From the NCBI GenBank assembly GCA_030280995.1, contig JASXTE010000008.1:1289501-1353500 (forward strand): a stretch of DNA of 64,000 nt. The letters are read 5' to 3'. Positions 1 to 10,880 of this stretch are shown here, piece after piece; positions within the stretch are counted from its first letter, which is position 1, and each line of letters begins with the position of its first letter. Both the position numbers and the translations under genes were made by a program. The stretch is from Hemileia vastatrix (lineage: Eukaryota > Basidiomycota > Pucciniomycetes > Pucciniales > Zaghouaniaceae). A model generated the notes under the pieces. The model worked only from the letters and a program-made list of their open reading frames with translations, was not told where the DNA came from and did no database searches.

Positions 1-2009
1 ACTACAGGTGCAGTAGGTTTTTTCTGCTTCTCCTGAAGTGTTTTTGAATTCTGAGTCTTTACAGGTTCAACATTTTGCTTATAAGTGGAATACCTTGATT
101 CATACTTATGGTTTAATAATATTTCATTGCAAATATTAATAAAGTCAGAATATTCAGTAACATTTAATGTTCTAGCTACAACAATGTCTCTGACAGATAT
201 AGGTAATTTGTATATTATCTTATCTTTCCATAAGTTAAAATCCATATGAGGCTCAATGGCTTTTAATATTTTGTTTAAATTCATTAAAAATACCATAGGT
301 TTGTCACCATTCAAAGGATTATACCTAGTCTTCTCATACAGTCTCTGCTGAGTAAGCCTGAATTTAGAACCTCCAAATTGTTTTTCAATAAGTTGTTTCC
401 ATTCAGCCCAAGAGTAGTCTCTACCCTCACTTAAGACAGCTTCAAACCATAATAAAGCAACATCCTTAAATAAAGAAATTAATTTTGATGTTATCTCTTC
501 ATCTGGTAACTTATATGAGAATTTCAAGTTGTCAATTCTTTGAATAAAATGTTGCCAATCAGAGCTGGCTTCCCCATCATAAGTTGGGTACTGATCTATC
601 TTAGGCCAGTTCTTCTGATTGGATTTTATCTCACTAATCTTAGGTAAATTCAACAACTCATTTACTTTTGATAAATGGTCTTGTATTTCTTCCTGCACGG
701 ATTTGTGACTTACATTTTCAGATTTGACACTACCACCAGATGGTTTTAATTGTGGTGGTACAGGGAAGGAATGAGATTCACTTTTGCCAATGAAAGGATT
801 ATTATTATATTGATTATACTTATGATTATCCTGGTTCATTAGTAGATTGGCAGTTTCAATCTCAACTTTAGTTAATCTTTGTAGCAGCTCAGAGACACTT
901 TGATTTGTCTGTGCAAAAGATAACTTTGTTCTTGATTCAGTTTTTAATAAGTGTGTTTCATATAATTTTTCTAACTCACAAAATTTGTTTGAAAGGTCAT
1001 TATATTTATTACTCAATGAATCATATTTAAGAGTTAGAGACAAATGTTCTTTCTCTAATTCTTTATTACGTGTTGCTAATTGAGAAATGTTCAATGTTAA
1101 GGATGAAATTGTATCACTAGTGAGCTTAACTGTCTGTTCCTCACAATCAGTCATTCTATTCCACAATGCTGAAACAATTCTATGGACAGTTGGATTATTG
1201 TTAAAATATTCCATGTCCTCCTTTTCAATTCTCTCACTCTCCTGTGAAGTACTCATCTCACTAGTAGGTGGTTGCAACTGAGGATTAACTGTATTACCAT
1301 TGTATATAGTACTGTTATTATGGATAAAAGACAAGTCAGGTGTATCTACTCTAAAACCCAAATTTCTTAAATCCTCCTCTATTTTTTGTACAGATTTAAC
1401 ATCAATAGAATTACCTATATTGTAATTAGCAGTATTATGTCTAATCTGAGAGGGTAAGTTACTTACCAAGGGATGGTTGCCAGTCCTGATTTTTGGCGCT
1501 TTTTTCCCTTGTAAGGGTGAGCTGAGGAAGTCAGATGAGGGGGTGGATCCCTGTTGCAACTGTGGCTTGTCCACTGTTGGTGAAACCAGTCCCATTTCCA
1601 TTTGTCTACCAGGATTTTCTCCTGGGAGTGAGTGGACCCTCCTTGGATAGGGGGTTGCTGATTTGATTGACTGGGCTGGCCTCCCTTTAATTCTGCCATT
1701 GCCTGATTCATCTGCTGAAATCCTACCTTGCAATTGTTTTGCAACTGCTCTACTTCTTTGAACATGAGAGATTTTGATTCCTCTAGCTTCAGAACCTGTT
1801 TGGCCAGATGGGACAGTTGATCCTGAAGAGGAGGAGACGTCTTTTTGATAGTTATCTTTTTTAAGAGGGTGTCCTTTTCCTCTACACTCATGCTTTCTGG
1901 TTGGGGGTACTGTTGTCCCTCCATGGTGATGTCCTGGAAAGTTTTTATTAGCTTTAGACCTGGTATTATAAGCAGGCTGTTCACTTACACTATCCTGAGG
2001 AGCACTCAT
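1..2009 (-). CDS. Ty3/gypsy Gag(-Pol) N-terminal part, open to window edge
   Basis: Reading the minus strand from ATG at 2009, the frame stays open to base 1 (669 codons) and leaves the window. The first ~180 residues are Ser/Pro/Gly/Arg-rich. A long coiled-coil follows, then the gag core, recognised by similarity to the two gags at 23483-25972 and 33922-35419 (shared motifs QKNWPK, QYPTYDG, LWKDKIIYKLP). Protease and polymerase would lie left of the window. It sits 0.5 kb inside the LTR at 2521-3697, so LTR, leader and gag form one minus-strand element. Unlike the other Ty3 copies here it has no stop in the visible part, suggesting the youngest insertion. It overlaps a second open frame at 1463-1924. 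No zinc knuckle is visible in this part. Confidence 0.85.
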   Translation of the reverse strand, partial: MSAPQDSVSEQPAYNTRSKANKNFPGHHHGGTTVPPTRKHECRGKGHPLKKDNYQKDVSSSSGSTVPSGQTGSEARGIKISHVQRSRAVAKQLQGRISADESGNGRIKGRPAQSIKSATPYPRRVHSLPGENPGRQMEMGLVSPTVDKPQLQQGSTPSSDFLSSPLQGKKAPKIRTGNHPLVSNLPSQIRHNTANYNIGNSIDVKSVQKIEEDLRNLGFRVDTPDLSFIHNNSTIYNGNTVNPQLQPPTSEMSTSQESERIEKEDMEYFNNNPTVHRIVSALWNRMTDCEEQTVKLTSDTISSLTLNISQLATRNKELEKEHLSLTLKYDSLSNKYNDLSNKFCELEKLYETHLLKTESRTKLSFAQTNQSVSELLQRLTKVEIETANLLMNQDNHKYNQYNNNPFIGKSESHSFPVPPQLKPSGGSVKSENVSHKSVQEEIQDHLSKVNELLNLPKISEIKSNQKNWPKIDQYPTYDGEASSDWQHFIQRIDNLKFSYKLPDEEITSKLISLFKDVALLWFEAVLSEGRDYSWAEWKQLIEKQFGGSKFRLTQQRLYEKTRYNPLNGDKPMVFLMNLNKILKAIEPHMDFNLWKDKIIYKLPISVRDIVVARTLNVTEYSDFINICNEILLNHKYESRYSTYKQNVEPVKTQNSKTLQEKQKKPTAPV
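1463..1924 (-). CDS. overlapping alternative-frame ORF inside gag
   Basis: A second minus-strand frame, open from a GTG at 1984 and with its first ATG at 1924, lies entirely within the 5' part of the gag frame. The product (about 153 aa) has a coiled-coil stretch, then the tryptophan motif KWKWDWFHQQW, then a basic proline-rich tail ending IPW. The ORF at 23622-24182 in a diverged relative gives IKK..PL, SQEK, KWQWDWLNTQW, HPYQGGKR and KPW in the same order. That ordered match is the reason for calling it coding rather than a shadow. Function unknown; it may be a separate capsid-associated protein or be joined to Gag by frameshifting. No intron or frameshift signal was identified with confidence. 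Confidence 0.55.
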   Translation of the reverse strand: MEGQQYPQPESMSVEEKDTLLKKITIKKTSPPLQDQLSHLAKQVLKLEESKSLMFKEVEQLQNNCKVGFQQMNQAMAELKGGQPSQSNQQPPIQGGSTHSQEKILVDKWKWDWFHQQWTSHSCNRDPPPHLTSSAHPYKGKKRQKSGLATIPW

Positions 2010-2520
2010 ATTGTTCAGAATAACAATATTTTACGTCTACAAAAGGAAAAAACTCTGTGGAATTAGTAGACAAAAGATATTAGTAATTATATTACTAATA
2101 AAAAAGCAATGGAGCTTACCCTGAATTTATATCTTTATTTATTTAAATAAAATATAAGAAAAATTCGAAAAAATCTGTTAAAAATATAATAATAAGTTTA
2201 ACTAGACCTCTATAAGGGTGATTAATTAGCTTACCAAGCTTTAGCCAAATACCAATTTAATTGGGTGTTATATTGGTGTCCAAATACCAAGTGAAATTGG
2301 GTTTATATTGGGTACAGTTACTACTGTAAATATCTAATTTTTATGGTAAAAAATTAGTACAATTATTATAAGGGTTCTTTTCCGCAATCAATGAGTTATG
2401 ATGACCCACTAATATGCCGCAGACCCAAATATTTGGTTAATTTTGAGTTGTACTAAGGTAAAAATCACGTCCCAAGGCTTATACTAAATAATAAGTAAAA
2501 TATAAGGAAAGACCCCCAAT
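2010..2520 (-). other. Ty3 5' leader between LTR and gag
   Basis: Minus-strand untranslated leader between the LTR end (2521) and the gag ATG (2009). Immediately inside the LTR the minus strand reads ATTGGGGGTCTTTCC, the position of the primer-binding site; the 21636-30342 element has ATTGAGGGCTTTCC in the same place. No coding potential seen. Confidence 0.6.
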
Positions 2521-3697
2521 TGTCAGTACAGTCTAGTATATAAGTATGATATAATAGTGTTATTTTATGGTCCTACTACTTATTAATAAATGATTTAGTG
2601 ATTAAACCTCAGGGGAAGACTAATAGAATAGTTATACTCAAATTAAACTCACAATACTTGGATTTAAATGCGTGCTAGTGGTGGAAAATAGAAGAATAAA
2701 ATATAGTTATAGCTTTTATAAAGATAATATCAATTTATAAGGGCTTTATAATATATTTCTGAATGTTAATAATTGTAGTGTAATGTTTGTTTAAAGTGTA
2801 GTAATTGAATGATGATAATAAACCGTCAAAATCCCTTCTTACTTATACCCAAATCCACTGGAGTGCACAGACCTTCAATCCAGATGATGTCACTGCTATC
2901 CCCGGCAATTACAGCACTGTGAGGGCCCATCACCTCCCCATGGCGTCCACTTCAAGCAGTTTCAACACCCAGACCTCCAGTAAGGACCCTCCATCACTAT
3001 TAATAATAACACAGAGTCATACCATAAATAGAAATCCCAGATAAAAGCGGATACCATAAAGAAACAGGTAAAATAAAAGATCAAAAAGAGATTTAATGAA
3101 ACTAAAAGCATATAAAGGAAACAAATAAAATGTCCAAGCCCCCAATAACATCCCCAAGCATCCACATTAACCCAAAAACATATTTCCAACCCATAAATCC
3201 GTGAATAACCATCCAAGGAAGTAATTTTAGTTGTCCAAACTGGGTGTATGCGCCTGATATAGGTGTCTATGCTTCTGTAGGCGTTGTGAGTCCACTGATT
3301 TCGTCCATATGACCTAAAATAAGCAGAAAAACAAAGGTTATAGGCTATTAAGGGGCTAAAACCCACTTATATACCTAAATATACATAATATACTGCATAT
3401 TTCACTGAATATGAGATTTATGTATACATATAAGCTTATGTATGTCAATAATTACTTCATATCACTTAAGATAAGTATATTATGACTCCATTAACACCTT
3501 AATAAGTATTATTAGGCCATGGATAAGCTATTTAAACTATTATAAATTATATAATAGAATAATAATTATATATATATATAATAAAATAATATATATTATT
3601 ATTTTAACCTTATTTTTAAGATATAAGCTTAATCTAGTTAAGGTTATCTTATTTTAAGCATAAGAAATACTCAGTCCTAAGGATATTTAGGCTGACA
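2521..3697 (-). repeat. 5' LTR (1177 bp, 'LTR-B') of the minus-strand Ty3
   Basis: Begins TGTCAG on the plus strand and ends CTGACA, so it has TG..CA ends in minus orientation. It is the same length as the solo LTR at 40892-42068 and related along its length; fragments recur at 35420-36435. A minus-strand TATA-like TTTATAAAAGC lies near 2713-2723. The base after it (3698) continues the pol of another Ty3, so this element inserted into that one. The target duplication cannot be tested because the left end is outside the window. Confidence 0.85.
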
Positions 3698-6600
3698 GGT
3701 ATTGTATAAAAATTAGACAAAACACCTAAGTATTGTGTTATTTCACCAGTTTTAATCTCTAATGAGAAAGATAAGGCAGGATTATGTGGTGATTACAGAG
3801 CTCTAAATACATTCACTGTGGATGGTATTTACCCTCTTCCAAGAATAGCTTCTATCCATGCTACCTTACAAGGAGCAAAATATATTTCCTGTCTGGATGG
3901 AAACAAAGTTTAACACCAGATTCCTGTGGAAAAGAATTCTCAGAATTTCTTACTCATAACCACACACATGGGGATATATAAATATGTGAGAATGCCTTTG
4001 GCCCAAAAAATTCCCCTTCAGTCTTCCAAAAATTGATGGACAGTGTGTTTCATCAGGAAATGGTTGAAGGATGGCTTTTAGTTTACATTGATGACATCAT
4101 AGTGTTCTCAAAAACATATGATGAGCATTTAAATCATCTGAAAAGAGTATTTCCAAAAATGGATGAAATTAAAATGACAATTGCATTAAAGAAATGTAAG
4201 TTTGGTTTTCAATCCTTGAAAGTAATTGGACATGTTGTATCTGGATTACAAATTGGTGTTGACCAGAATAAGGTGGAAGCAATAAAAAACATTGATATAC
4301 CTTAAAATGTGAATGATTTTCAAAGCTTTCTAGGTATATGTGTATATTATAGTCAGTATATAGAAAACTACCAATCTATTGCAGCTCCTTTAACAACATT
4401 AATCAGGAAAAATGAAGCATTCATTTGGAATAATGAAAGACAACATGTCTTTGATAAATTAAAGGAATGTTTAATGTCAGATTCAATTTTGGAACTGCCA
4501 GATTTTAACCTAGCATTTATCTTGTATACTGATGCAAGCTTTACAGGGTTAGGTGCTGCTTTACAGAAAAAACAGATAATAAATGGTAAATTGTCTGAAG
4601 TAGTTATCTGTTATATATCCAGAACCTTGATGAAGACTGAATTAAGGTATGGTGCCACCCAACTGGAATGTTTTGCCATTGTGTGGGCCCTGTAAAAACT
4701 TCATTACTATCTGGAAGACCAGAAGTTTGAATTAATAACAGATTTCAGTGCAGTAAAATCATTACTAAACATGAAAACATCAAATATGCACATGTTTAGA
4801 TGGCAACTAGCTGTACAAGAGTACACAGGAAGAATTAAAGTCACTCACAAAGCAGGAAAATTGCATTCTAATGTGGATTTACTATCCACAAATCTTTTTC
4901 CAAATGATACTGACAACCCAGATTATGTGCCTGAAAATGAGGTAATACATATATTTGGGATTTATATAGTGGATTTAGAGGAAGAATTTATGCAAAAAAT
5001 ATTAGAAAATTATTCATCTGATATAGATTAGTCTAAATTATCAACCATTCTAAATGATCCAATAAATGCCTCAATGAGTGCATTAATTAAAACTTTACCT
5101 CCAAAGTATAAAAATACATTGGAAAAAGTTAAACTGTCAATTGAAGATGGATACATAAATTACAGGAAAAAGCTAAGTAATGTAATAGTTATACCACCTT
5201 CTATGAAAGAGTTAATGTTAAGTATTTCTCATGATAACATCTTAGCTGGTAATTTTAATTTTAAAAAAACATCAACTAGAGTTAAAAACACAGCCTGGTG
5301 GATAAACATGAAAGAAGATGTACAAAAATACATTGACACATGTGACTCTTGCCAAAAATCTAAAAGATTAACTGGGAAGAGGGCTGGGTTGTTACAACAA
5401 ATAGAGCAGCCAAAGGCTCCATGGGAAATTATAAACATGGACTTTCACTACAAAATATGGGGGGCAGACTTGCTAGAAAGTCTGCAACCTTGGACCCAAA
5501 CTCACCACAGATTGAACACACATTGAGCTATTGATAAAGGAGCCATACAATCAGGGATGAACACCACTCAGCAGAACAGTTTTAGGTGGGTTTTCAAGTA
5601 GAGTTCAGTATGGGTTCAGTATGGTTTCAGTATGAGTTCAGTCTGAGTTCCATCTGAGTTCAGGTTGAGGACTTTCTAGAAAAACCACCCCCTAATTTGT
5701 GTAGTGTTTGTAACTGGCTTGACATTATAAGGAAAATAAAGCTTCAATTCTTGCTGGGTAATTGTGGATAGACTACCAAATATGTGTAAGTTTATTCCTA
5801 CACATAAATATGTATCTGCAAAAGACTTGGAATTAATATGGTGGACTAAAATGATGAGCATTGCTGGGTTAACCAAAGCCATAATCTCTGAAAGAGACCC
5901 TAAATTTACTTCAGAGTTCTGGACATCTTTGATGGAAGTATAAGGTTGTCAATTAAAATTATCTACAGAACACCATCCACAAACTGATGGACTGTCTGAG
6001 AGAATGATACAGACTCTGGAAGATATGATCAGAAGATATTGTGCCTTTGGATTAGAATACAAAGAATATAAGAAATCCACACATGACTGAAAAAAATTAA
6101 CTCCTGGCCTTGAATTTTCCTATAATAGCACAACTCATTCTGTAACAGAGAAAAAACCATTTGTACTCTGGATGGGATATGTACCAAATACCCCAGTAAA
6201 TTATTTAAATAAATTAACAAGGTTAGATAAACACCCTGGTACTAAATCTTTTATTTATATGCAACAAATGTGTAGGAAGCATGCAGAAGAATGAATCCAG
6301 AAAGAATTTGAATATGAAAAGAAAAGGTGGGATAAATCTCATAAAGAATTTGAATTCAAAAACAGAGATGAAGTCCTTATTTCAACATTACATTTTAACT
6401 TACAAGGTAATGTTTAATTGAAGGATCCTTTTCTGGGACCTTTTGTAGTGAATAAAATGGTTGGTAATAATGCTGTGGAAGTAATACTATATTCCCCATA
6501 TGATAGGAAACATCCAGTTTTCCCTATCTCATTATTAAAACCTTACCATGCAAATGATCCTGAAATGATCCCAAAAAGAAGAGGAAGGCCTAAAAATCAA

Positions 6601-6760
6601 CCTGAAGAAGTTGTGGAAAAAGAAGAGATTGGAAAAATACTCAAGAAAAGAATCCTTACTAAAGAGAAAGGAACTGAGTACTTATTAAGATATAGGGGAA
6701 ATCAAATGAATTTGATAAGTGGTTACCTGAAAAATAAATTTCAAATCTATCCTCCCTTCT
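3698..6760 (+). pseudogene. degenerate Ty3/gypsy pol (RT-RNaseH-integrase-chromodomain)
   Basis: Plus-strand pol remnant homologous in order to 26690-29500. Visible parts: RT (LCGDYRALN near 3785, YIDDII near 4085), RNase H (YTDASF near 4525), the integrase zinc-binding region with CDSCQKSK near 5341, the integrase core (ISERDPKF near 5885, HHPQTDGLSERM near 5972), and a C-terminal tail with an RRGRPK basic patch and chromodomain-like end. Broken by many stops (for example at 4303, 4693 and 5029), by frameshifts and by the MITE at 5446. The second catalytic Asp of the integrase reads Glu (ISERDP, usual ISDRDP). Gag and protease are absent; the left break is the LTR at 3697, so the missing part probably lies beyond the nested element, outside the window. 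Confidence 0.9.
5446..5706. mobile_element. CACTA-type MITE (261 bp) with TTT target duplication
   Basis: Starts CACTACAAAATATGGGGG and ends with the inverse of CACTACACAAATTAGGGGG. It is flanked by TTT at 5443-5445 and 5707-5709, and removing it plus one TTT restores the integrase sequence (GGACTTTGTAAC, as in the other copies). CACTA ends with 3-bp duplications are the signature of the CACTA/EnSpm group. No coding capacity. Inside are a short hairpin (GCAGACT..AGTCTGC near 5463-5485) and about five degenerate copies of a GAGTTCAGTATG-like unit (5595-5665), which resemble the subterminal repeats of this superfamily. Confidence 0.85.
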
Positions 6761-8350
6761 AATAAATTTAAACAGTAATAAAATTCTGTTAAACCAGCTG
6801 AGGGGTGAGAAACCAGTACTCATAATTTTTTTATTATGTTTTATTTCTTTAAAGAACTAATCTTTAATGCTACAGATTTTCTTAATACCTGAAAAAGATT
6901 AAAAAAATGTATAACTTATCATTTTTTTATTGTTTTTCTTTGGTGGGCGAGTGTCAGCCTGGAGATTCCCAGGAATGAGTAAAAAGTACTTATAATTTAT
7001 TTTAAACACATGGACTATACATTGGAACAATAAATAGAGGTACACAAGTTGTATACATATGTGAAATTAATGATAAAATACAATATATGCCATTATAACA
7101 CCTTATATACATGCATATATCCACCTTTTATATGTCTTATGTACTTAATACTAATTTGAAATATGTCAGGGTAGTCTTAAGAACCTTTAAAATAGGACTA
7201 CATAATTTTTAAGTAGACTTAAAGCTGTTATTTTCATTATTTTATGGAAAAAACAAGAAATGTGCTTTAAATCACTTAAATGTTGGATATTTGTGCTATA
7301 AAATTGATATTATCAAAAATTTGCTTTGAAAGATAAATTTGTCTTAATTTTAAATATTTATTTGGCTATTCAAAGGTATAAAAATAACAATTTTCAAATT
7401 TGGTGTTTTTTATGCCAGAAATGGCTTCTGTGTAATGGCCACATACTGCCTGCATTTTTCCTGTGTCAATAGCTTCATTTTTAGCAAAGTTAGATTTTTC
7501 ACACTTCATTATATGCCCACTATGGGGAAACAGGCTAAAATAAGCAACAGGAACTTATTTAGTGTCCTAAATTAATTAAAAAGTGCATTGAACTTATTAT
7601 ATGCACTAATTTCATTAATAACCTCAAGATTGGTTTTTTAATTCACTACCATGCTTAAATTTTCCTAAATTAGTCAATGATTTACCCATTCTAGCACCTG
7701 CCAAAGATTGCATGTAGTTACCCCATATCCCATGTCCTTTGTTGGGTTTCTCAGTGGTTTATCAGCCAATATTGGTCATTTTTGGATGGGGATTTCATGT
7801 AGTATATTGACACAATTAGCCCCATCATTTCTACTGTTGATCCCCTTTAATATTGTTTAATATTTAGTGTTATTCCTTTTTTTTAGTCTTTTATTTTAAG
7901 GTATTATATGCATATACTCTCTTTTTGCTTATCCTTTTATTTTTGATGGATTATCTCTATTATTTCAGGATTTTGACAGGTGATATCATTCAAATTTTGT
8001 TATTGGTTATTTCTTATGTTGTTTGAAAGTTGTATTAGCTAGAATAAGGTGTTATTAGAAATGGATTGGACTGGTACATTAAGGGGGAACATTGAGGAAT
8101 TATTGGGTATAAAAGGAGGGGGATTTTAGTCTTATTTTCTACATTCTTCATCATTACAATTAAATAATATAACCCTTACAATTACAATAAATTTCATTAT
8201 TAATGTTAAATTCTTTGAATAGTTTTAAATTATATTTGTCTATTTTTCTCCCAACTATAAGATTGTAAACCATTTATAATTAGTGAGATTAAAATTACTG
8301 AAACCTTTCTATTTAGAGATATTTCAATACTTATTGGATTTGAACTACAG
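6761..8350 (+). repeat. 3' UTR and 3' LTR of the degenerate plus-strand Ty3
   Basis: After pol comes a short UTR and a purine-rich tract (GGTGGGCGAG, 6943-6951, probable polypurine primer). The LTR then starts TGTCAGCCTGGAG at 6952. A TATA box (TATAAAAG, 8108-8115) about 1.15 kb inside it matches the U3 layout of the other LTRs. The 3' limit is not clear; I see no unambiguous CTGACA end, so about 8350 is an estimate from LTR lengths. No other gene seen. Confidence 0.6.
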
Positions 8351-8469
8351 TATTCATATAAGACCACTTAAATCTTCTAGAAAACTAACTAATCAAGCTA
8401 TTCACATCTCTTTACTTGAACTCAGCCTGAAAGTTTCTGAGAATTTTGGTTAGATTTTCCTTTCTTTTT

Positions 8470-8850
8470 TTTGTTTTTAGCCTTGGAAACATGCTGGAAG
8501 CATGCCCAGCACATTTTCAAGTGTTTTTACTAATTTTTTTTCTTTCCAAATAAATTGAGAAACAGTACCAGAGCATTTCTAGACTTTTTCTGAGCCTTTT
8601 TGGTAAGTTTTTTTTATCTTTATTCATTTTGTTTTTTAGCCTCAGAAATGTGTTGGCAGCATTCCCAGCACATTTCCAAGCATTTTAACAAACTTATTTT
8701 TTGTTTTTTATTTTATTTTTTTATTTCCCAAATTGATTTGTAAAAAGTACCAGAAAATTTCTAGACTGTTTATAAGCCTTTTTGGTAAGTTTTTTTCCTT
8801 TGGAAAGAGTCTGGAAACATGCCCCCTACAATGCTGATTCATTTATTTGA
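8470..8850. repeat. tandem repeat, ~155-bp unit, about 2.3 copies
   Basis: The block starting AGCCTTGGAAACATGCTGG (8480) recurs at 8638 as AGCCTCAGAAATGTGTTGG and partly again near 8805 (GAGTCTGGAAACATGCC). Shared landmarks are CCCAGCACATTT, AGTACCAGA, TTTCTAGACT and CCTTTTTGGTAAG. It lies between the LTR and a degraded Tet-like gene. Origin unknown. Confidence 0.6.
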
Positions 8851-8884
8851 TATTTTTTTGAATAGAAAATAAATATGTCCTCCT

Positions 8885-9140
8885 CATCTTTTTCTTCACT
8901 TTAATCAATTTCCTCCCATTTTCTTTCTTCAATTACATTGATCAAGTCTTCAGAACATATGTCCTCCTCATTTATTTCTTCAATTCCATTGATCAAGTCT
9001 TCAGAACATATGTCCTCATCTCTTTCTTCAATTACCTTGTTTAAGTCATCACAGCATATGTCCATATCATCTCTTTCTTCAATTCCTTCTATCACATCTT
9101 TAAAGGATTCAAACATCATATCTGATAGAAAATCATTCAT
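8885..9140 (-). repeat. short in-frame tandem repeat coding acidic peptide
   Basis: Units of about 54-60 bp contain GATCAAGTCTTCAGAACAT and TCTTTCTTCAATT, about 3.5 copies. On the minus strand they stay open and read as acidic repeats of the type EDICSEDLINxIEER. A plus-strand frame is also open (serine-rich SSEHMSSS repeats). Which strand, if either, was coding is not decidable from sequence. It may be the low-complexity N-terminal part of the Tet-like gene that follows. Confidence 0.35.
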
Positions 9141-9317
9141 TTCTAATGAGAAGAAAGATTCATTTCAAAAACTTGAATTTTTTCAAATGAAAAAATGTTG
9201 TGAAGCTTACTTTGGACCCTTAGAAATCTGAATTTCTACAAAACTAAGATTTGTAAGAAGAAAAATTATCTGAAATCTTTACCTGAAAAACTCAAGTACT
9301 TAACTGTGGTGGAAAGG

Positions 9318-10219
9318 ATATTATTGTTGCAGTTTTCAGTAATGGATATAAAACTCAATTCATTTTTGAGGTTCATTCATTTGATGGAGTTCAAGATGAT
9401 TTCTTCAAACATTTTTTGTATTTAGTTTCAACTTTATATCAGATGGCTTAAGTTCAACAACCATTAAAGAAAAAAATCTTTTAGGAAGAATTATGATTGG
9501 ACTAGGATAAAAACCTGGATTTCAAAAGGGAAAATCTCTTGGTAAGATTTTATCATGATATAATTTCTTGAAATAATTTTTCTTATACCCATACTAGGTA
9601 TTTATTCTTTATTAAAGAGTATAATTTCCATTTAAATGAATGAATTTTTAGAAAGATTGAAAATTTTAGGATCCTTCAACTTATTTTTGGCCAATTGATT
9701 AAAAAAAATATGTATTTGTGCTTTTCAATCTAAACATGAACTGGCAATCAAAGCAGGAATATAAAATTGGACAGATGTTGAGTTGGTCAATCTGGAAGAT
9801 GATTATATCTATTCATCTAATGTTATTATTACATATGGAGGCTTTCACAACAAGATTCATATGGAAAAAAATGATTCTAGTTTTCTTACATTTGGGATTT
9901 TCACTTATATCAACCCTATTACTGAACTACTGACTCCTTCACCTGCTCAGCTCAAAGGTCATGGATTATACTTTCCCAATCACAAATATATTATTGACTT
10001 TGGATTAGGGAAAGGTCTGGTGGAAGCAATTTGGAACTCTTCATGAGACAACTATCAAACAGCTCAAGCTCCTCCTGGGTTAGAATCTTGTGAAAAGTTT
10101 ACTTATTTTGGTTGCTCTTTTCAGATCAACCAAAATTTGATAAAGAGGGTGAGTAAAGTGGGGCAAGAAGGTTTGATGAAAAGTAAAGCTGCAGGGAGGG
10201 AGGCTAAGTATGGTAAATA
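9318..10219 (+). pseudogene. Tet-like 2OG-Fe(II) oxygenase pseudogene (T1)
   Basis: Degraded relative of the minus-strand gene at 59624-60260 and of 14740-14970. Recognisable pieces in order: an N-terminal exon ending GFQKGKSLG (near 9535) followed by a GTAAGA donor at 9541; an exon with SKHELAIKAG and SSNVIITYGGFHNKIHMEKND (the usual HxD iron motif here reads HME, so a ligand is lost); SPAQLKGHGLYFPNHK; IIDFGLGKGLVEAIWNSS; then after a TGA (10045) DNYQTAQAPPG and YFGCSFQI. The pattern 'GFxN..H.D...YGIF...G.GxxFP....IDFG...G..E.IW' is that of the Tet-like proteins expanded in rust fungi. Several stops and a missing iron ligand make it non-functional. Confidence 0.65.
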
Positions 10220-10880
10220 AAGGATTTCCAAAGATTCATTTTTATTTCTTAAATTTATAATTAATCATTCATTAAAGATAATCATCAACTTTAAGTAATG
10301 GGCCATCAGGCCTTGCTGCTGTATAAAGGTAATCATTCAAACAATTAATTGATTGAATGAGTTCACAATACAACTTCATGTCAATGTATTCTTTAACTTT
10401 GGTCTCATGTGAACTTATTGGCTGGTAGTATTCTGAATGCCATTACTTTTACTTGGTTGATCATCTTTTTTGAATGATTTATTTATTCATTTATGAAATG
10501 AAAATGAAAATTTAGCTATCCTGACCCCCTCCCAGAGTAAATTGCAGGGGAGGGTATTGCCATATTTTTTTTATGATTTTGTAGGGGAGGGTATTATAAT
10601 TTTTTTTCTTTGTGATTTGGCTGGAATTTTTTTGAAATGTATATACAGGATTAAAAGACAAAAAATCTCCCCTTGAAGATTTAAAATGCATGAAAAATGC
10701 ATTTACTTGCATGTTAATCAGAAAGTGCATAATCCCAAAAACACCCAACTAAATAGGTCTTGATCCTCAAGATGGTACAAAAAAACAAAAAAATTCAAAA
10801 TAAAAAGATTAACAGAAATATGAGTGTGAAATAAATTAAAGTTAGTTCCTTCCTCCAACAAATCATAGCAGCTCTCTAGA
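10220..10880. other. non-coding spacer with inverted GGGTAT repeat units
   Basis: No gene seen. At 10515-10600 two copies of a GCAGGGGAGGGTATTGCC-like unit occur. They are the reverse complement of the GGCAATACCCTCCCC units at 14270-14390 and 58915-59330, which mark the space between convergent genes in the HARBI1-type elements. This suggests the Tet-like remnant on the left belongs to another copy of the same element type in opposite orientation. Confidence 0.45.

Noticed and set aside
1443..1463. GTAAGT...TCTCAG, 21 nt, at the end of the alternative gag frame
   Set aside because: Far too short for a fungal intron, and splicing it would create a stop instead of joining the frames.
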